DNA of 16,913 nucleotides from an uncultured Eubacteriales bacterium (GTDB lineage: Bacteria; Bacillota; Clostridia; Lachnospirales; Anaerotignaceae): NCBI GenBank assembly GCA_900546215.1, contig URCD01000051.1, forward strand, positions 1 through 16,913. The letters run 5' to 3'. This document shows positions 7,767 through 13,583 of this stretch, piece after piece (within the stretch, counting starts at the first letter, position 1; each line of letters starts with the position of its first letter). A program made the translations under genes and the position numbers. Below the pieces are notes generated by a model. The model did no database searches, had not been told where the DNA came from, and saw nothing but the letters and a program-made list of their open reading frames with translations.

Positions 7767-7795
7767 ATATTAATACATTTTTCAACATTATTCAA
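7767..7795 (-). promoter_or_regulatory. Promoter of the stalk-domain protein gene
   Basis: Minus-strand TTGAAT (7795-7790), 17-bp spacer, TAATAT (7772-7767), about 50 bp before the chosen ATG. The transcript would start near 7760, inside the open frame of the longer version of this gene, which supports the shorter start. Confidence 0.65.
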
Positions 7796-7864
7796 GAAAT
7801 TTTAACTCTAGTTCGTCCTCTATTTTCTATTTTAGCAAGTATTTATCTTTTTTTAGCCATCATA

Positions 7865-7908
7865 AATAAAATATATGCCCTGAAACCGTAAAATAGGCTC
7901 CAGGGCAT
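7865..7908 (-). terminator. Intrinsic terminator of the DUF2088/LarA-like gene
   Basis: On the minus strand a 13-bp stem (7908-7896 with 7887-7875, two G-U pairs) closes an 8-nt loop and is followed by ATATTTTATTT. It starts 16 bp after the stop codon at 7924. Confidence 0.8.
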
Positions 7909-7923
7909 GCTGTTAAATGCCGC

Positions 7924-9225
7924 TTAAAACAAATTTTTATCCGTATCAAACTCCCAGCTGTAAGGTCCACTTAAAATCTCTATATCATCCCTGTTGCTAA
8001 ATTCCTTTATGTATGCTTCAGATACCTCAAACTCAAATAAATCAAGTGTATTTTTTATTCTAACTATTTTAAGTTTATCGTTATCCTGAACCATGCTTGT
8101 TTTTACAGCTATCTTAATTGAGTCCAAATCGCTGTTTCCATACAGCGGCAGAGCCGCGGCCTTTAGATAGTTATTGGTTATAACATTGGTGAATGTACTT
8201 GAAAAATCCACCTTGTTGGCAAATCTGTAGCTGACAATGTCTGCCTCTCCCATTCCTACCGCATTTCCGTGCGAAGGATCCGTTATATCAAGAAGGACTA
8301 TTTTTTTAATATTGGGGGCTATTTCCCTGAACTTTTCCTGCTGACTGATTACTTCAATCCTGCCCGTGATATTAGGGTCAAATCCTGTACCGCATATTTC
8401 TTTCCCTATTTCATCAATTATCAGAACATCAATATCATCAAATTTAAATCTCGCCATTTCTTCCTTGGCTCTTGCAAGCAGTTGTGCATCCTTCTCATAA
8501 AATTTTTCTGTAGGTATCGCCTCAATCTCTGAAATCTCATCATATGCGTTCTGAATTACTCCTACTGAGAAAACAATGTTTGTATTAGCTAAAAACACAT
8601 CACAGGTTTTTATCATGCTTTCACAGAAATTATCAAAGCCCTGCATATGGAATGTCGTCGCTCCATAGTGTTTTCCCATGCCTATACATATCATCTTTAA
8701 AAGCCCGCTTTCATGGATATCCTTAAAATGAGTATGAGGCTTTATTTTATGAAAAATAACTATACCGTCAGCCTCTGCCGCATGTTTATCACAGTATACG
8801 TCAACACCATCTGAAGTCTCTCCAATCTTCACAACATCCATCGATGATTTAATCGGTACCCCAAGATAATCCTCAGTAATACCAAAGTTTTTTAAAAACT
8901 CCTTCTGACCGTTGGCAGTTGCGCCGGCATGACTCCCCATTGCAGGAAAAACAAAGGGCTGGGCCCCTTTTTCTTTGAGCAAATCAACAATAGCCTTCAG
9001 CATTTCTTTATAATGAGGTATTCCTCTGCTTCCTGCTGTCACAGCTATGGTTTTCCCCTCAAGTGAGTTTAATGTATTTTCGCTTATATTCGATTTTATG
9101 CTGTTTTTTAAATACTCTGCAACATTTTCAATTGTTCTTGCCTCAAATTTCTGCCTTACCTTGACCATTTTAGGAAGTTTAATTTCATCGTATCCAGGTA
9201 TAACCAAATCTAATTTTGGAAGCAT
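7924..9225 (-). CDS. DUF2088 / LarA-like (lactate racemase N-terminal) domain protein
   Basis: A 433-residue cytoplasmic protein. Characteristic DUF2088 segments are TAGSRGIPHYKEML (63-76), the stretch PFVFPAMGSHAGATANGQKEF (90-110), GVPIKSSMDVVKIG (122-135), KPHTHFKDIHESGLLKM (162-178) and GMGKHYGA (182-189). Lactate racemase LarA, the characterised relative, uses a nickel-pincer cofactor to move hydride on 2-hydroxyacids; the His-rich stretch at 164-171 and the nearby lysine could serve similarly, but this is inference, as this branch is uncharacterised. No larB, larC or larE cofactor genes are nearby. Start ATG at 9225 is chosen for its GGAGAGG site six bases upstream; an in-frame GTG at 9246 has none. 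It is monocistronic, with a near-consensus promoter and its own terminator. Confidence 0.72.
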   Translation of the reverse strand: MLPKLDLVIPGYDEIKLPKMVKVRQKFEARTIENVAEYLKNSIKSNISENTLNSLEGKTIAVTAGSRGIPHYKEMLKAIVDLLKEKGAQPFVFPAMGSHAGATANGQKEFLKNFGITEDYLGVPIKSSMDVVKIGETSDGVDVYCDKHAAEADGIVIFHKIKPHTHFKDIHESGLLKMICIGMGKHYGATTFHMQGFDNFCESMIKTCDVFLANTNIVFSVGVIQNAYDEISEIEAIPTEKFYEKDAQLLARAKEEMARFKFDDIDVLIIDEIGKEICGTGFDPNITGRIEVISQQEKFREIAPNIKKIVLLDITDPSHGNAVGMGEADIVSYRFANKVDFSSTFTNVITNNYLKAAALPLYGNSDLDSIKIAVKTSMVQDNDKLKIVRIKNTLDLFEFEVSEAYIKEFSNRDDIEILSGPYSWEFDTDKNLF

Positions 9226-9288
9226 AACTAACCTCTCCTTCCTCACTTGACAGACAATAACTATATTTATTAGACAAATTATATTTTT

Positions 9289-9317
9289 ATATTAGACTAA
9301 TTTTTCTTTTGTGTCAA
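9289..9317 (-). promoter_or_regulatory. Near-consensus SigA promoter of the DUF2088 gene
   Basis: Minus-strand TTGACA (9317-9312), 17-bp spacer, TAATAT (9294-9289), about 64 bp before the ATG. The -10 overlaps the small palindrome TTAGTCTAA, and a similar TTGTCTAATA lies 22 bp downstream, which may be operator half-sites. This promoter lies downstream of the small-RNA terminator, so the gene need not depend on that transcript. Confidence 0.8.
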
Positions 9318-9364
9318 TTGTATATATGTTATATTTAATATGACAGACAGGATCAATAAGTGTT

Positions 9365-9472
9365 TAAATAAAATAAGGGCATATTCTATTGGAGGTATAT
9401 GCCCTTAGCTTATGGCTTATAGTGCCATAAGCAACCTAAAGAAAAGAATAAAGATACCGAATTATTTTCGGC
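9365..9472 (-). ncRNA. Putative orphan small RNA, about 108 nt, with anti-Shine-Dalgarno loop
   Basis: No open reading frame lies between 9226 and 9595, but the minus strand holds a complete transcription unit: promoter at 9507-9479, a 5' hairpin right at the predicted start (CCGAA, loop AATAA, TTCGG), a pyrimidine-rich single-stranded stretch (about 9455-9433), a perfect 9-bp hairpin (GCTTATGGC, 7-nt loop, GCCATAAGC; 9432-9408), and a perfect 11-bp hairpin (TAAGGGCATAT, 12-nt loop, its complement; 9407-9374) followed by ATTTTATTT as a terminator. The 12-nt terminator loop contains ACCTCC, the same hexamer as the anti-Shine-Dalgarno end of 16S rRNA. C-rich loops of this type in Firmicutes small RNAs pair with ribosome binding sites. 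The alternative is an attenuated leader for the DUF2088 gene. I recognise no Rfam family. Confidence 0.6.
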
Positions 9473-9478
9473 AATTAA

Positions 9479-9507
9479 ATTATATTATTAATATATATAT
9501 AAGTCAA
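9479..9507 (-). promoter_or_regulatory. Promoter of the putative small RNA
   Basis: Minus-strand TTGACT (9507-9502), 17-bp spacer, perfect TATAAT (9484-9479). It faces no reading frame and points into the three-hairpin region. The XRE gene at 9596 is transcribed in the opposite direction from the same spacer. Confidence 0.7.
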
Positions 9508-9595
9508 TGGTTATCCTATATTTATATCACTGTCTAAATGATGCAATAAAAGCTAAAATTAAAGGCAACAGCGAATTATAAGTGAGGATAAAATA

Positions 9596-9934
9596 TTGAA
9601 TAATATAGATTTTGAAATAAAGAACATTGGTTTTAAGCTGAGAAAAATCAGAGAACTGAAAGGACTGACAAGAGAGAGTTTCTGTGACCCTCTTGGTGAG
9701 AACAGCGAATATTGGGGCTTAATTGAAAGAGGAGAGCAATCTATAAGTTTAGTTAAGCTTCTTCAAGTATGTGAAACCTATAATATCCCTGTTGAAAGTA
9801 TTATTGAGCTTAACTATAAACTGCCAGATGATGAAAAGGTTAAAGTGGAAATTATTGAACTGCTTGATAAATGCAAAGGAAAGCAGCTGGAAATAGTTAA
9901 AAAATTTATTGAGGACATAGTACTGGCTCTGTAG
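9596..9934 (+). CDS. XRE-family helix-turn-helix regulator
   Basis: A 112-residue protein with an N-terminal Cro/C1-type HTH (residues about 12-68: GFKLRKIRELKGLTRESFCD, then EYWGLIERGEQSISLVKLLQVCETYNIPVESII), followed by an acidic/basic helical tail (75-112) that may dimerise. The start is TTG at 9596, preceded by GTGAGGAT; no ATG is available upstream of the HTH. It is divergent from the putative small RNA and convergent with the hydrolase gene, sharing a strong bidirectional terminator with the latter. The second HTH helix region (DPLGENSEYWGLIERG) is slightly longer than in typical XRE proteins. Targets are unknown; the small RNA promoter next door is a reasonable guess. No clear promoter for this gene was identified. 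Confidence 0.85.
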   Translation: MNNIDFEIKNIGFKLRKIRELKGLTRESFCDPLGENSEYWGLIERGEQSISLVKLLQVCETYNIPVESIIELNYKLPDDEKVKVEIIELLDKCKGKQLEIVKKFIEDIVLAL

Positions 9935-9948
9935 TTTATTCAACGTTT

Positions 9949-9988
9949 TTAAAATGTCCGGACAGAAAACTCTGTCCGGACATTTTAA
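9949..9988. terminator. Bidirectional terminator between XRE gene and hydrolase gene
   Basis: An 18-bp perfect stem (9949-9966 with 9971-9988) closes on the 4-nt loop AAAC. It lies 14 bp after the XRE stop and abuts the hydrolase stop on the other strand. T-rich sequence follows on the plus strand. Each arm also contains the self-complementary decamer TGTCCGGACA. Confidence 0.85.
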
Positions 9989-9989
9989 T

Positions 9990-10520
9990 TTATTTAATAA
10001 CAATTTGACACATCTTCATTGTGTCAAGCGCAGCTTTATGTGTTTCGGGTGTTACCCCTGCACAGCAGGAAGAATCCACAGAGATTTTTACCTCTGGCAT
10101 TTTAGCCTTAAGCAAAAGCGCGTTTGACACAACACAAATATCCGTACAAAGCCCCACCAGTTCAATCTCAATTTCTTTTTTGTCATTTCTGGCGTAAAGT
10201 ATATCGGCCAAATCGGTGCTTCCAAATGTGGGTTTATCGACTATTTTGGCCTCTGACATAGCTTTAGCTATCTCATCTCTTATCTGCCAGCCGTATGTAT
10301 CCTTTACACAGTGAACAACTGGAAGGCTTTTGCCCTCGCTTGTTTCAAGGTAATTTTCTTTGTGAGTATCCCTTGTCGCATATATATTTATCGGTTCATA
10401 TTCCTTTATTTTATTTACTACGTTATCAACAATAGCCTGTGCCTCATCAGTTCCGAGAGAACCGTTAATAAAGTCATTCTGCATATCTATGACAACAAGT
10501 ATTTTCTCCTTTTCTTCCAT
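9990..10520 (-). CDS. Nicotinamidase/isochorismatase-like cysteine hydrolase
   Basis: A 176-residue alpha/beta cysteine hydrolase. The catalytic triad of the family is present: D12 in IDMQNDF, K96 in VDKPTFGSTDL, and C129 in GLCTDICV. Two metal-type ligands of nicotinamidases are recognisable (D51 and H53 in ATRDTHKENY) and H70 in LPVVHC; the histidine that normally follows four residues after DxH is Tyr57. Nicotinamidases turn nicotinamide into nicotinate for NAD salvage, but relatives act on other amides, so the substrate is not certain. Start ATG at 10520 with GGAGAG seven bases upstream; the frame is open 16 codons further, but that extension would cover the promoter. Single gene with its own promoter and terminator. 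Confidence 0.85.
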   Translation of the reverse strand: MEEKEKILVVIDMQNDFINGSLGTDEAQAIVDNVVNKIKEYEPINIYATRDTHKENYLETSEGKSLPVVHCVKDTYGWQIRDEIAKAMSEAKIVDKPTFGSTDLADILYARNDKKEIEIELVGLCTDICVVSNALLLKAKMPEVKISVDSSCCAGVTPETHKAALDTMKMCQIVIK

Positions 10521-10549
10521 CTGTAAGCTCTCCTTATTGTTTTCTGAGA

Positions 10550-10584
10550 ATAGTAGCACTTTAAACACTTTCTGTCAAGAAAGT
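10550..10584 (-). promoter_or_regulatory. Hydrolase promoter with a perfect dyad over the -35
   Basis: Minus-strand TTGACA (10578-10573), 17-bp spacer, TACTAT (10555-10550). The -35 sits inside a perfect inverted repeat, ACTTTCT-GTCA-AGAAAGT (10567-10584). A protein bound there would block RNA polymerase, so this is a repressor operator candidate. A second, non-concentric pair of arms, AAACACT (10563-10569) and AGTGTTT (10596-10602), overlaps it. Confidence 0.7.
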
Positions 10585-10640
10585 ATATGTCTCATAGTGT
10601 TTCAAGGTCAAAAAATGATTGCTGCATGGGTCCGAAAATA

Positions 10641-10669
10641 TTGCTAAGGGACAGAATTTGGGATATACT
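10641..10669 (+). promoter_or_regulatory. Promoter of the small membrane protein gene
   Basis: Plus-strand TTGCTA (10641-10646), 17-bp spacer, TATACT (10664-10669), 33 bp before the ATG. Transcription would start near 10676, which excludes the longer reading frame starting at 10619. Confidence 0.65.
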
Positions 10670-10702
10670 ATATCAAAAGGATTTTTGAAAGGAGCGCGTC
10701 AA

Positions 10703-10861
10703 ATGAACCCTTATAATCTCGACATAACCAAAATAGTAAAATATGTATGTATGACGGCAGTTGCAATCGTAGGTATTATTTTCAGCTGCCATACATTTCA
10801 GAAAATGTTTGAGACACAGGCTGCCCTTGAATACGACCGTAGCTGGAACGACGAGGAGTAA
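10703..10861 (+). CDS. Small single-pass membrane protein, 52 residues, unrecognised
   Basis: A 52-residue protein starting at ATG 10703 with AAGGAG eight bases upstream. A polar N-terminus (MNPYNLDITK) leads into one hydrophobic segment at about 11-29, then an amphipathic, acidic C-terminus ending in WNDEE. It has a plausible promoter at 10641-10669 and a strong terminator right after the stop, so it is a complete transcription unit. I do not recognise a family. The reading frame is open from 10619, but the upstream part has no ribosome site and covers the promoter. A role as a small membrane-protein regulator or subunit is only a guess. Confidence 0.7.
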   Translation: MNPYNLDITKIVKYVCMTAVAIVGIIFSCHTFQKMFETQAALEYDRSWNDEE

Positions 10862-10863
10862 TA

Positions 10864-10892
10864 AAAGCGGACTTGAAATTCAAGTCCGCTTT
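10864..10892. terminator. Bidirectional terminator between small membrane protein gene and crotonase gene
   Basis: A perfect 12-bp stem (AAAGCGGACTTG with CAAGTCCGCTTT) and a 5-nt AAATT loop. T-rich tails follow on both strands. It serves the convergent genes ending at 10861 and 10896. Confidence 0.88.
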
Positions 10893-10895
10893 ATA

Positions 10896-11687
10896 TTATT
10901 TAAAATTTGCAGGTCTCTTCTCTACAAATGCGGATGTCCCCTCAACGGCATCTTTATTTGTAAAAGCTACAGAGAGCATATCCTTTTCTAATTCAAGCGC
11001 GTTGTGCATATCCATTTCGGCACCTTTGTTAATCGCGACCTTCGCGCATGCTACAGCAGATGATGATTTTGTAAGTATAAGCCTCATCATTTCCTCAGCA
11101 GAAGCAAGCAGCTCCTCCGGTTCAACCACCTTATTTACTAAGCCTATTCTCAAAGCCTCATCCGCCTTTACCTGTCTTGCGGTATAAATCAGCTCCTTAG
11201 CTATTCCGGCGCCTACAAGCCTGGTAAGTCTCTGTGTTCCGCCAAAACACGGGATTAAGCCAAGATTTACCTCCGGCTGTCCAAAAACCGCTTTTGCTGA
11301 GGCTATTCTGATGTCGCATGCCATGGCAACCTCACAGCCTCCACCAAGTGCGAAGCCGTTTACAGCGGCGATAACCGGTTTTTCCAAATTCTCAATGGCG
11401 TCACAGGCAGACTGCCCCCTCTGTGAGGCTTTCCTACCCTCAGTTGCAGTAAACACCTTAAATTCAGTTATATCAGCGCCTGCAATAAACGCCCTTCCCT
11501 CCGAAGCTAAAATAACGCCTTTAACACTGTCATCATTTTCTATACGCTTCATTACAGTTACAATTTCCTCAAGCGTCTCAATGTTTAAAGCGTTAAGCGC
11601 TTCCGGCCTGTTCATAAATATGAAGGCTATACCGTCCCTTTCCTCTCCTCTCATATTTTTAATGCCGTCCATAATTTTTTCAATCAT
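10896..11687 (-). CDS. Enoyl-CoA hydratase/isomerase (crotonase) family protein, Crt-like
   Basis: A 263-residue crotonase-fold protein of typical length. Both catalytic glutamates of true hydratases are present: E119 in VNGFALGGGCEVAMACD and E139 in FGQPEVNLGLIPCFGGTQRL. The CoA-binding and oxyanion-hole element AFIAGADITEF is at 66-76, and NRPEALNALN at 26-35 is the usual N-terminal signature. It probably hydrates a short enoyl-CoA such as crotonyl-CoA, as Crt does in butyrate synthesis. However, no bcd, etf, hbd or thl genes are nearby. Start ATG with AAGGAGGGG upstream; it begins 12 bp after the AEC transporter stop, so the two genes are one operon and probably translationally coupled. 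Confidence 0.88.
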   Translation of the reverse strand: MIEKIMDGIKNMRGEERDGIAFIFMNRPEALNALNIETLEEIVTVMKRIENDDSVKGVILASEGRAFIAGADITEFKVFTATEGRKASQRGQSACDAIENLEKPVIAAVNGFALGGGCEVAMACDIRIASAKAVFGQPEVNLGLIPCFGGTQRLTRLVGAGIAKELIYTARQVKADEALRIGLVNKVVEPEELLASAEEMMRLILTKSSSAVACAKVAINKGAEMDMHNALELEKDMLSVAFTNKDAVEGTSAFVEKRPANFK

Positions 11688-11699
11688 TAATACCCCTCC

Positions 11700-12644
11700 T
11701 TAAATTATGATAATATACACTAACGGTATGGTGACAAGGCACATCAGCGTGGAAATAAAAATATATTTCGATGCAAGTATGTCATCACCGCCGTATTCCT
11801 TTGCAAAAAGCGCACAGAAGCTGGCCGTAGGTATTGCCGCTCCGACAACTATAGTATTCAGGAACATGGTATCCTTAATAAAAATCCGGCCCACAAAGTA
11901 AACCGCAAGCGGAATTGCAACAAGCCTCATAATAGAAGTTACGTAAACATGCCAATCCCCTAAAATATCCTTTATATTATTTTTCGTTAGAGTTGCTCCA
12001 ATATATATCATGGCCATTGGAGTAGTCAAGTTTGCCAGACCCGTCAGCGTATCCGTTATTGGCTGTGGAGGATGGACATTCATCAAGGCCAGTATAAGTC
12101 CTCCAAGCAGAGCATAGTTAACCGGCATTTTAAGCATTCTTTCTCCCATTAGTTTTAATCCGCTTTTCCCCTTGGCCTCAGTTCCAAACTTGGATATTGT
12201 AAGCATTCCAATAGTATACACCGATATGCTGCACGCAAGGTTGCCAAACGAGGCATTCATAAGAACGCCTTCACCCAATATCGAAGTAAGAACGGGTATT
12301 CCTATAAATGTATAGTTTGGAAATGTTATGGCGAATGTTGTAACCCCTATCTGATTTCGTTTCAGCCTCATCAGTCTGGCTGTTAAATATCCTATAGGCG
12401 TTGAAATTATGTATAGAGCAAAGCTGATTATAAGCATCGCCAGTCCCTGTGATATCATGCTTCTGTCAAATGAAGTAAGGAAAATATTTAAAATAAGCGC
12501 CGGAAGCGAAATAAAAAGCAGAAGCTTTACAATTCCATCAGCAAATTCATCGCTGAGTATTTTCAGTTTTTTCGCCGCATATCCGATTCCAATATATATT
12601 GTAAGAATAACAAGTTTGCTCATTATAGTAAAAAACAGCGCCAT
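11700..12644 (-). CDS. AEC (auxin efflux carrier) family transporter
   Basis: A 314-residue protein with about ten transmembrane helices in two five-helix halves, as in the AEC/malonate-permease family. Family-type features are the N-terminal IYIGIGYAAKKLKILSDE, the proline-broken ISLPALILNIF helix, TFPNYTFIGIPVLTSILGEG in the middle, and NTIVVGAAIPTASFCALFAKEYGGD in the second half. Bacterial members move small organic anions, often malonate or malate; the substrate here is unknown. Start ATG with GGAGGG six bases upstream. It is the first gene of an operon with the crotonase, suggesting that the transported compound may be a carboxylate that enters metabolism as a CoA ester; this is inference. 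Confidence 0.85.
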   Translation of the reverse strand: MALFFTIMSKLVILTIYIGIGYAAKKLKILSDEFADGIVKLLLFISLPALILNIFLTSFDRSMISQGLAMLIISFALYIISTPIGYLTARLMRLKRNQIGVTTFAITFPNYTFIGIPVLTSILGEGVLMNASFGNLACSISVYTIGMLTISKFGTEAKGKSGLKLMGERMLKMPVNYALLGGLILALMNVHPPQPITDTLTGLANLTTPMAMIYIGATLTKNNIKDILGDWHVYVTSIMRLVAIPLAVYFVGRIFIKDTMFLNTIVVGAAIPTASFCALFAKEYGGDDILASKYIFISTLMCLVTIPLVYIIII

Positions 12645-12677
12645 AAAATTCCCTCCGCTTAATTGACGATATAATTC

Positions 12678-12706
12678 AATATAGCACAGAGGTAAAATGA
12701 ATACAA
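12678..12706 (-). promoter_or_regulatory. Promoter of the AEC transporter-crotonase operon
   Basis: Minus-strand TTGTAT (12706-12701), 17-bp spacer, TATATT (12683-12678), 33 bp before the ATG. It is back to back with the ribU promoter. Confidence 0.65.
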
Positions 12707-12720
12707 GTAAATTAAACCTA

Positions 12721-12749
12721 TTGACTTTCTTCAGTCAGAGCATTATACT
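12721..12749 (+). promoter_or_regulatory. Promoter of the FMN riboswitch-ribU unit
   Basis: Plus-strand TTGACT (12721-12726), 17-bp spacer, TATACT (12744-12749). Transcription would begin at about 12755-12757, at the start of the riboswitch P1 stem. Confidence 0.8.
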
Positions 12750-12754
12750 GATAT

Positions 12755-12885
12755 CAGTTTTAGGGCGAGGCGAAATTCCTCACCGGCGGTAAAAAGCGCA
12801 GCGACGCTTGAGTCCGAGAGCCTTTTTTGAAGGCTGATTTGGGTTAGATTCCCGAACCGACGGTATAGTCCGGATAAAGGAACTG
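12755..12885 (+). ncRNA. FMN (RFN) riboswitch aptamer
   Basis: The plus strand carries the conserved RFN blocks in order: AGGGCGAGGCGAAATTCCTC, then ACCGGCGGT (12782-12790), a variable hairpin (AGCGCAGCGACGCTT), GTCCGAGAGCC (12812-12822), GATTTGGGTTAGATTCC (12836-12852), GAACCGACGGTATAGTCCGGAT (about 12854-12875). P1 is formed by CAGTTTT (12755-12761) with GGAACTG (12879-12885), including two G-U pairs. FMN binding stabilises P1 and turns off the downstream riboflavin gene. The neighbour, ribU, fits exactly. Confidence 0.97.
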
Positions 12886-12904
12886 TTATTGTTCTGTCTT
12901 TTTG

Positions 12905-12936
12905 GCGTGCCCTAAAATTTAGCGGCGCGCTTTTTT
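12905..12936 (+). terminator. Riboswitch-controlled terminator (expression platform)
   Basis: GCGTGCC (12905-12911) pairs with GGCGCGC (12924-12930, one G-U pair) and runs into six T residues. The left arm overlaps GCCCTAAAA (12909-12917), the exact complement of TTTTAGGGC (12758-12766) at the aptamer's 5' end. Without FMN that pairing would act as the antiterminator; with FMN, P1 holds the 5' strand and the terminator forms. Confidence 0.88.
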
Positions 12937-12985
12937 AATGTCCTAAACGCATAATATACAGTCATAATTTTAGGAGGATTTAAAA

Positions 12986-13546
12986 ATGGAAAGATCATCT
13001 CAATTAAGAAAACTTACAACTATGGGTATGATGGCGGCAGTATCAATAATACTTGTTTACCTTATTCATTTTCCCATATTTCCCGCAGCTTCGTTTCTGG
13101 AATATGACCCGGCCGATATTCCCATATTTATATGCACATTTCTTTACGGCCCGTTAAGCGGTTTTATACTTACAGTAATCGTTTCATTTATTCAGGGTTT
13201 TACTGTAAGCGCTCAAAGCGGAATTATAGGAGTAATGATGCATATTTTTGCCACAGGCTTTTTTACAATAGTAGCCGGAAACATCTATAAAAACAACAGG
13301 AACAAAAAAACAGCTGTTAAGGCGCTTATTATTGGTTCAATAATTATGGTTCTTATGATGTGCATTTGGAATATTATTTTTACACCGTTATTTATGGGAA
13401 CTCCAAGGGATGTTGTCATGAAAATGATAGTGCCTATAATAATTCCTTTTAACGCGATAAAAGCCGGAGTAAATTCATTCATTTGTTTCCTTATTTATAA
13501 AAAAATAGCGAACCATATACCACACGGTGCAGCTATAAATGATTGA
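12986..13546 (+). CDS. ribU: Riboflavin ECF transporter S component RibU
   Basis: A 186-residue membrane protein with about six helices. The RibU signature FLEYDPADIPIF is at 37-48, part of the riboflavin-binding site in this family. It is the substrate-binding S subunit of an energy-coupling-factor transporter; the shared EcfA, EcfA' and EcfT subunits are not in this window. An FMN riboswitch directly upstream independently confirms the substrate. Start ATG with AGGAGG eight bases upstream. A bidirectional terminator follows the stop. Confidence 0.96.
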   Translation: MERSSQLRKLTTMGMMAAVSIILVYLIHFPIFPAASFLEYDPADIPIFICTFLYGPLSGFILTVIVSFIQGFTVSAQSGIIGVMMHIFATGFFTIVAGNIYKNNRNKKTAVKALIIGSIIMVLMMCIWNIIFTPLFMGTPRDVVMKMIVPIIIPFNAIKAGVNSFICFLIYKKIANHIPHGAAIND

Positions 13547-13553
13547 TTACATA

Positions 13554-13581
13554 AAAAGGACTTCTTAATTGAAGTCCTTTT
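13554..13581. terminator. Bidirectional terminator between ribU and yitT-type gene
   Basis: A perfect 11-bp stem (AAAAGGACTTC with its complement) and a 6-nt loop TTAATT. T runs flank it on both strands; it sits between convergent stops at 13546 and 13584. Confidence 0.88.
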
Positions 13582-13583
13582 AT

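Noticed and set aside
7924..9225. Naming the LarA-like protein lactate racemase
   Set aside because: Only family-level similarity is visible, the branch is different from LarA and cofactor genes are absent nearby.
9374..9432. Tandem hairpins considered as a CRISPR or repeat array
   Set aside because: The two hairpins have different sequences and no repeated unit or spacers; there are no cas genes.
10619..10702. N-terminal extension of the 52-residue protein
   Set aside because: It covers the promoter at 10641-10669 and has no ribosome site.
10896..11687. Naming the crotonase crt and assigning it to butyrate synthesis
   Set aside because: Catalytic residues fit, but the neighbourhood lacks every other gene of that pathway.
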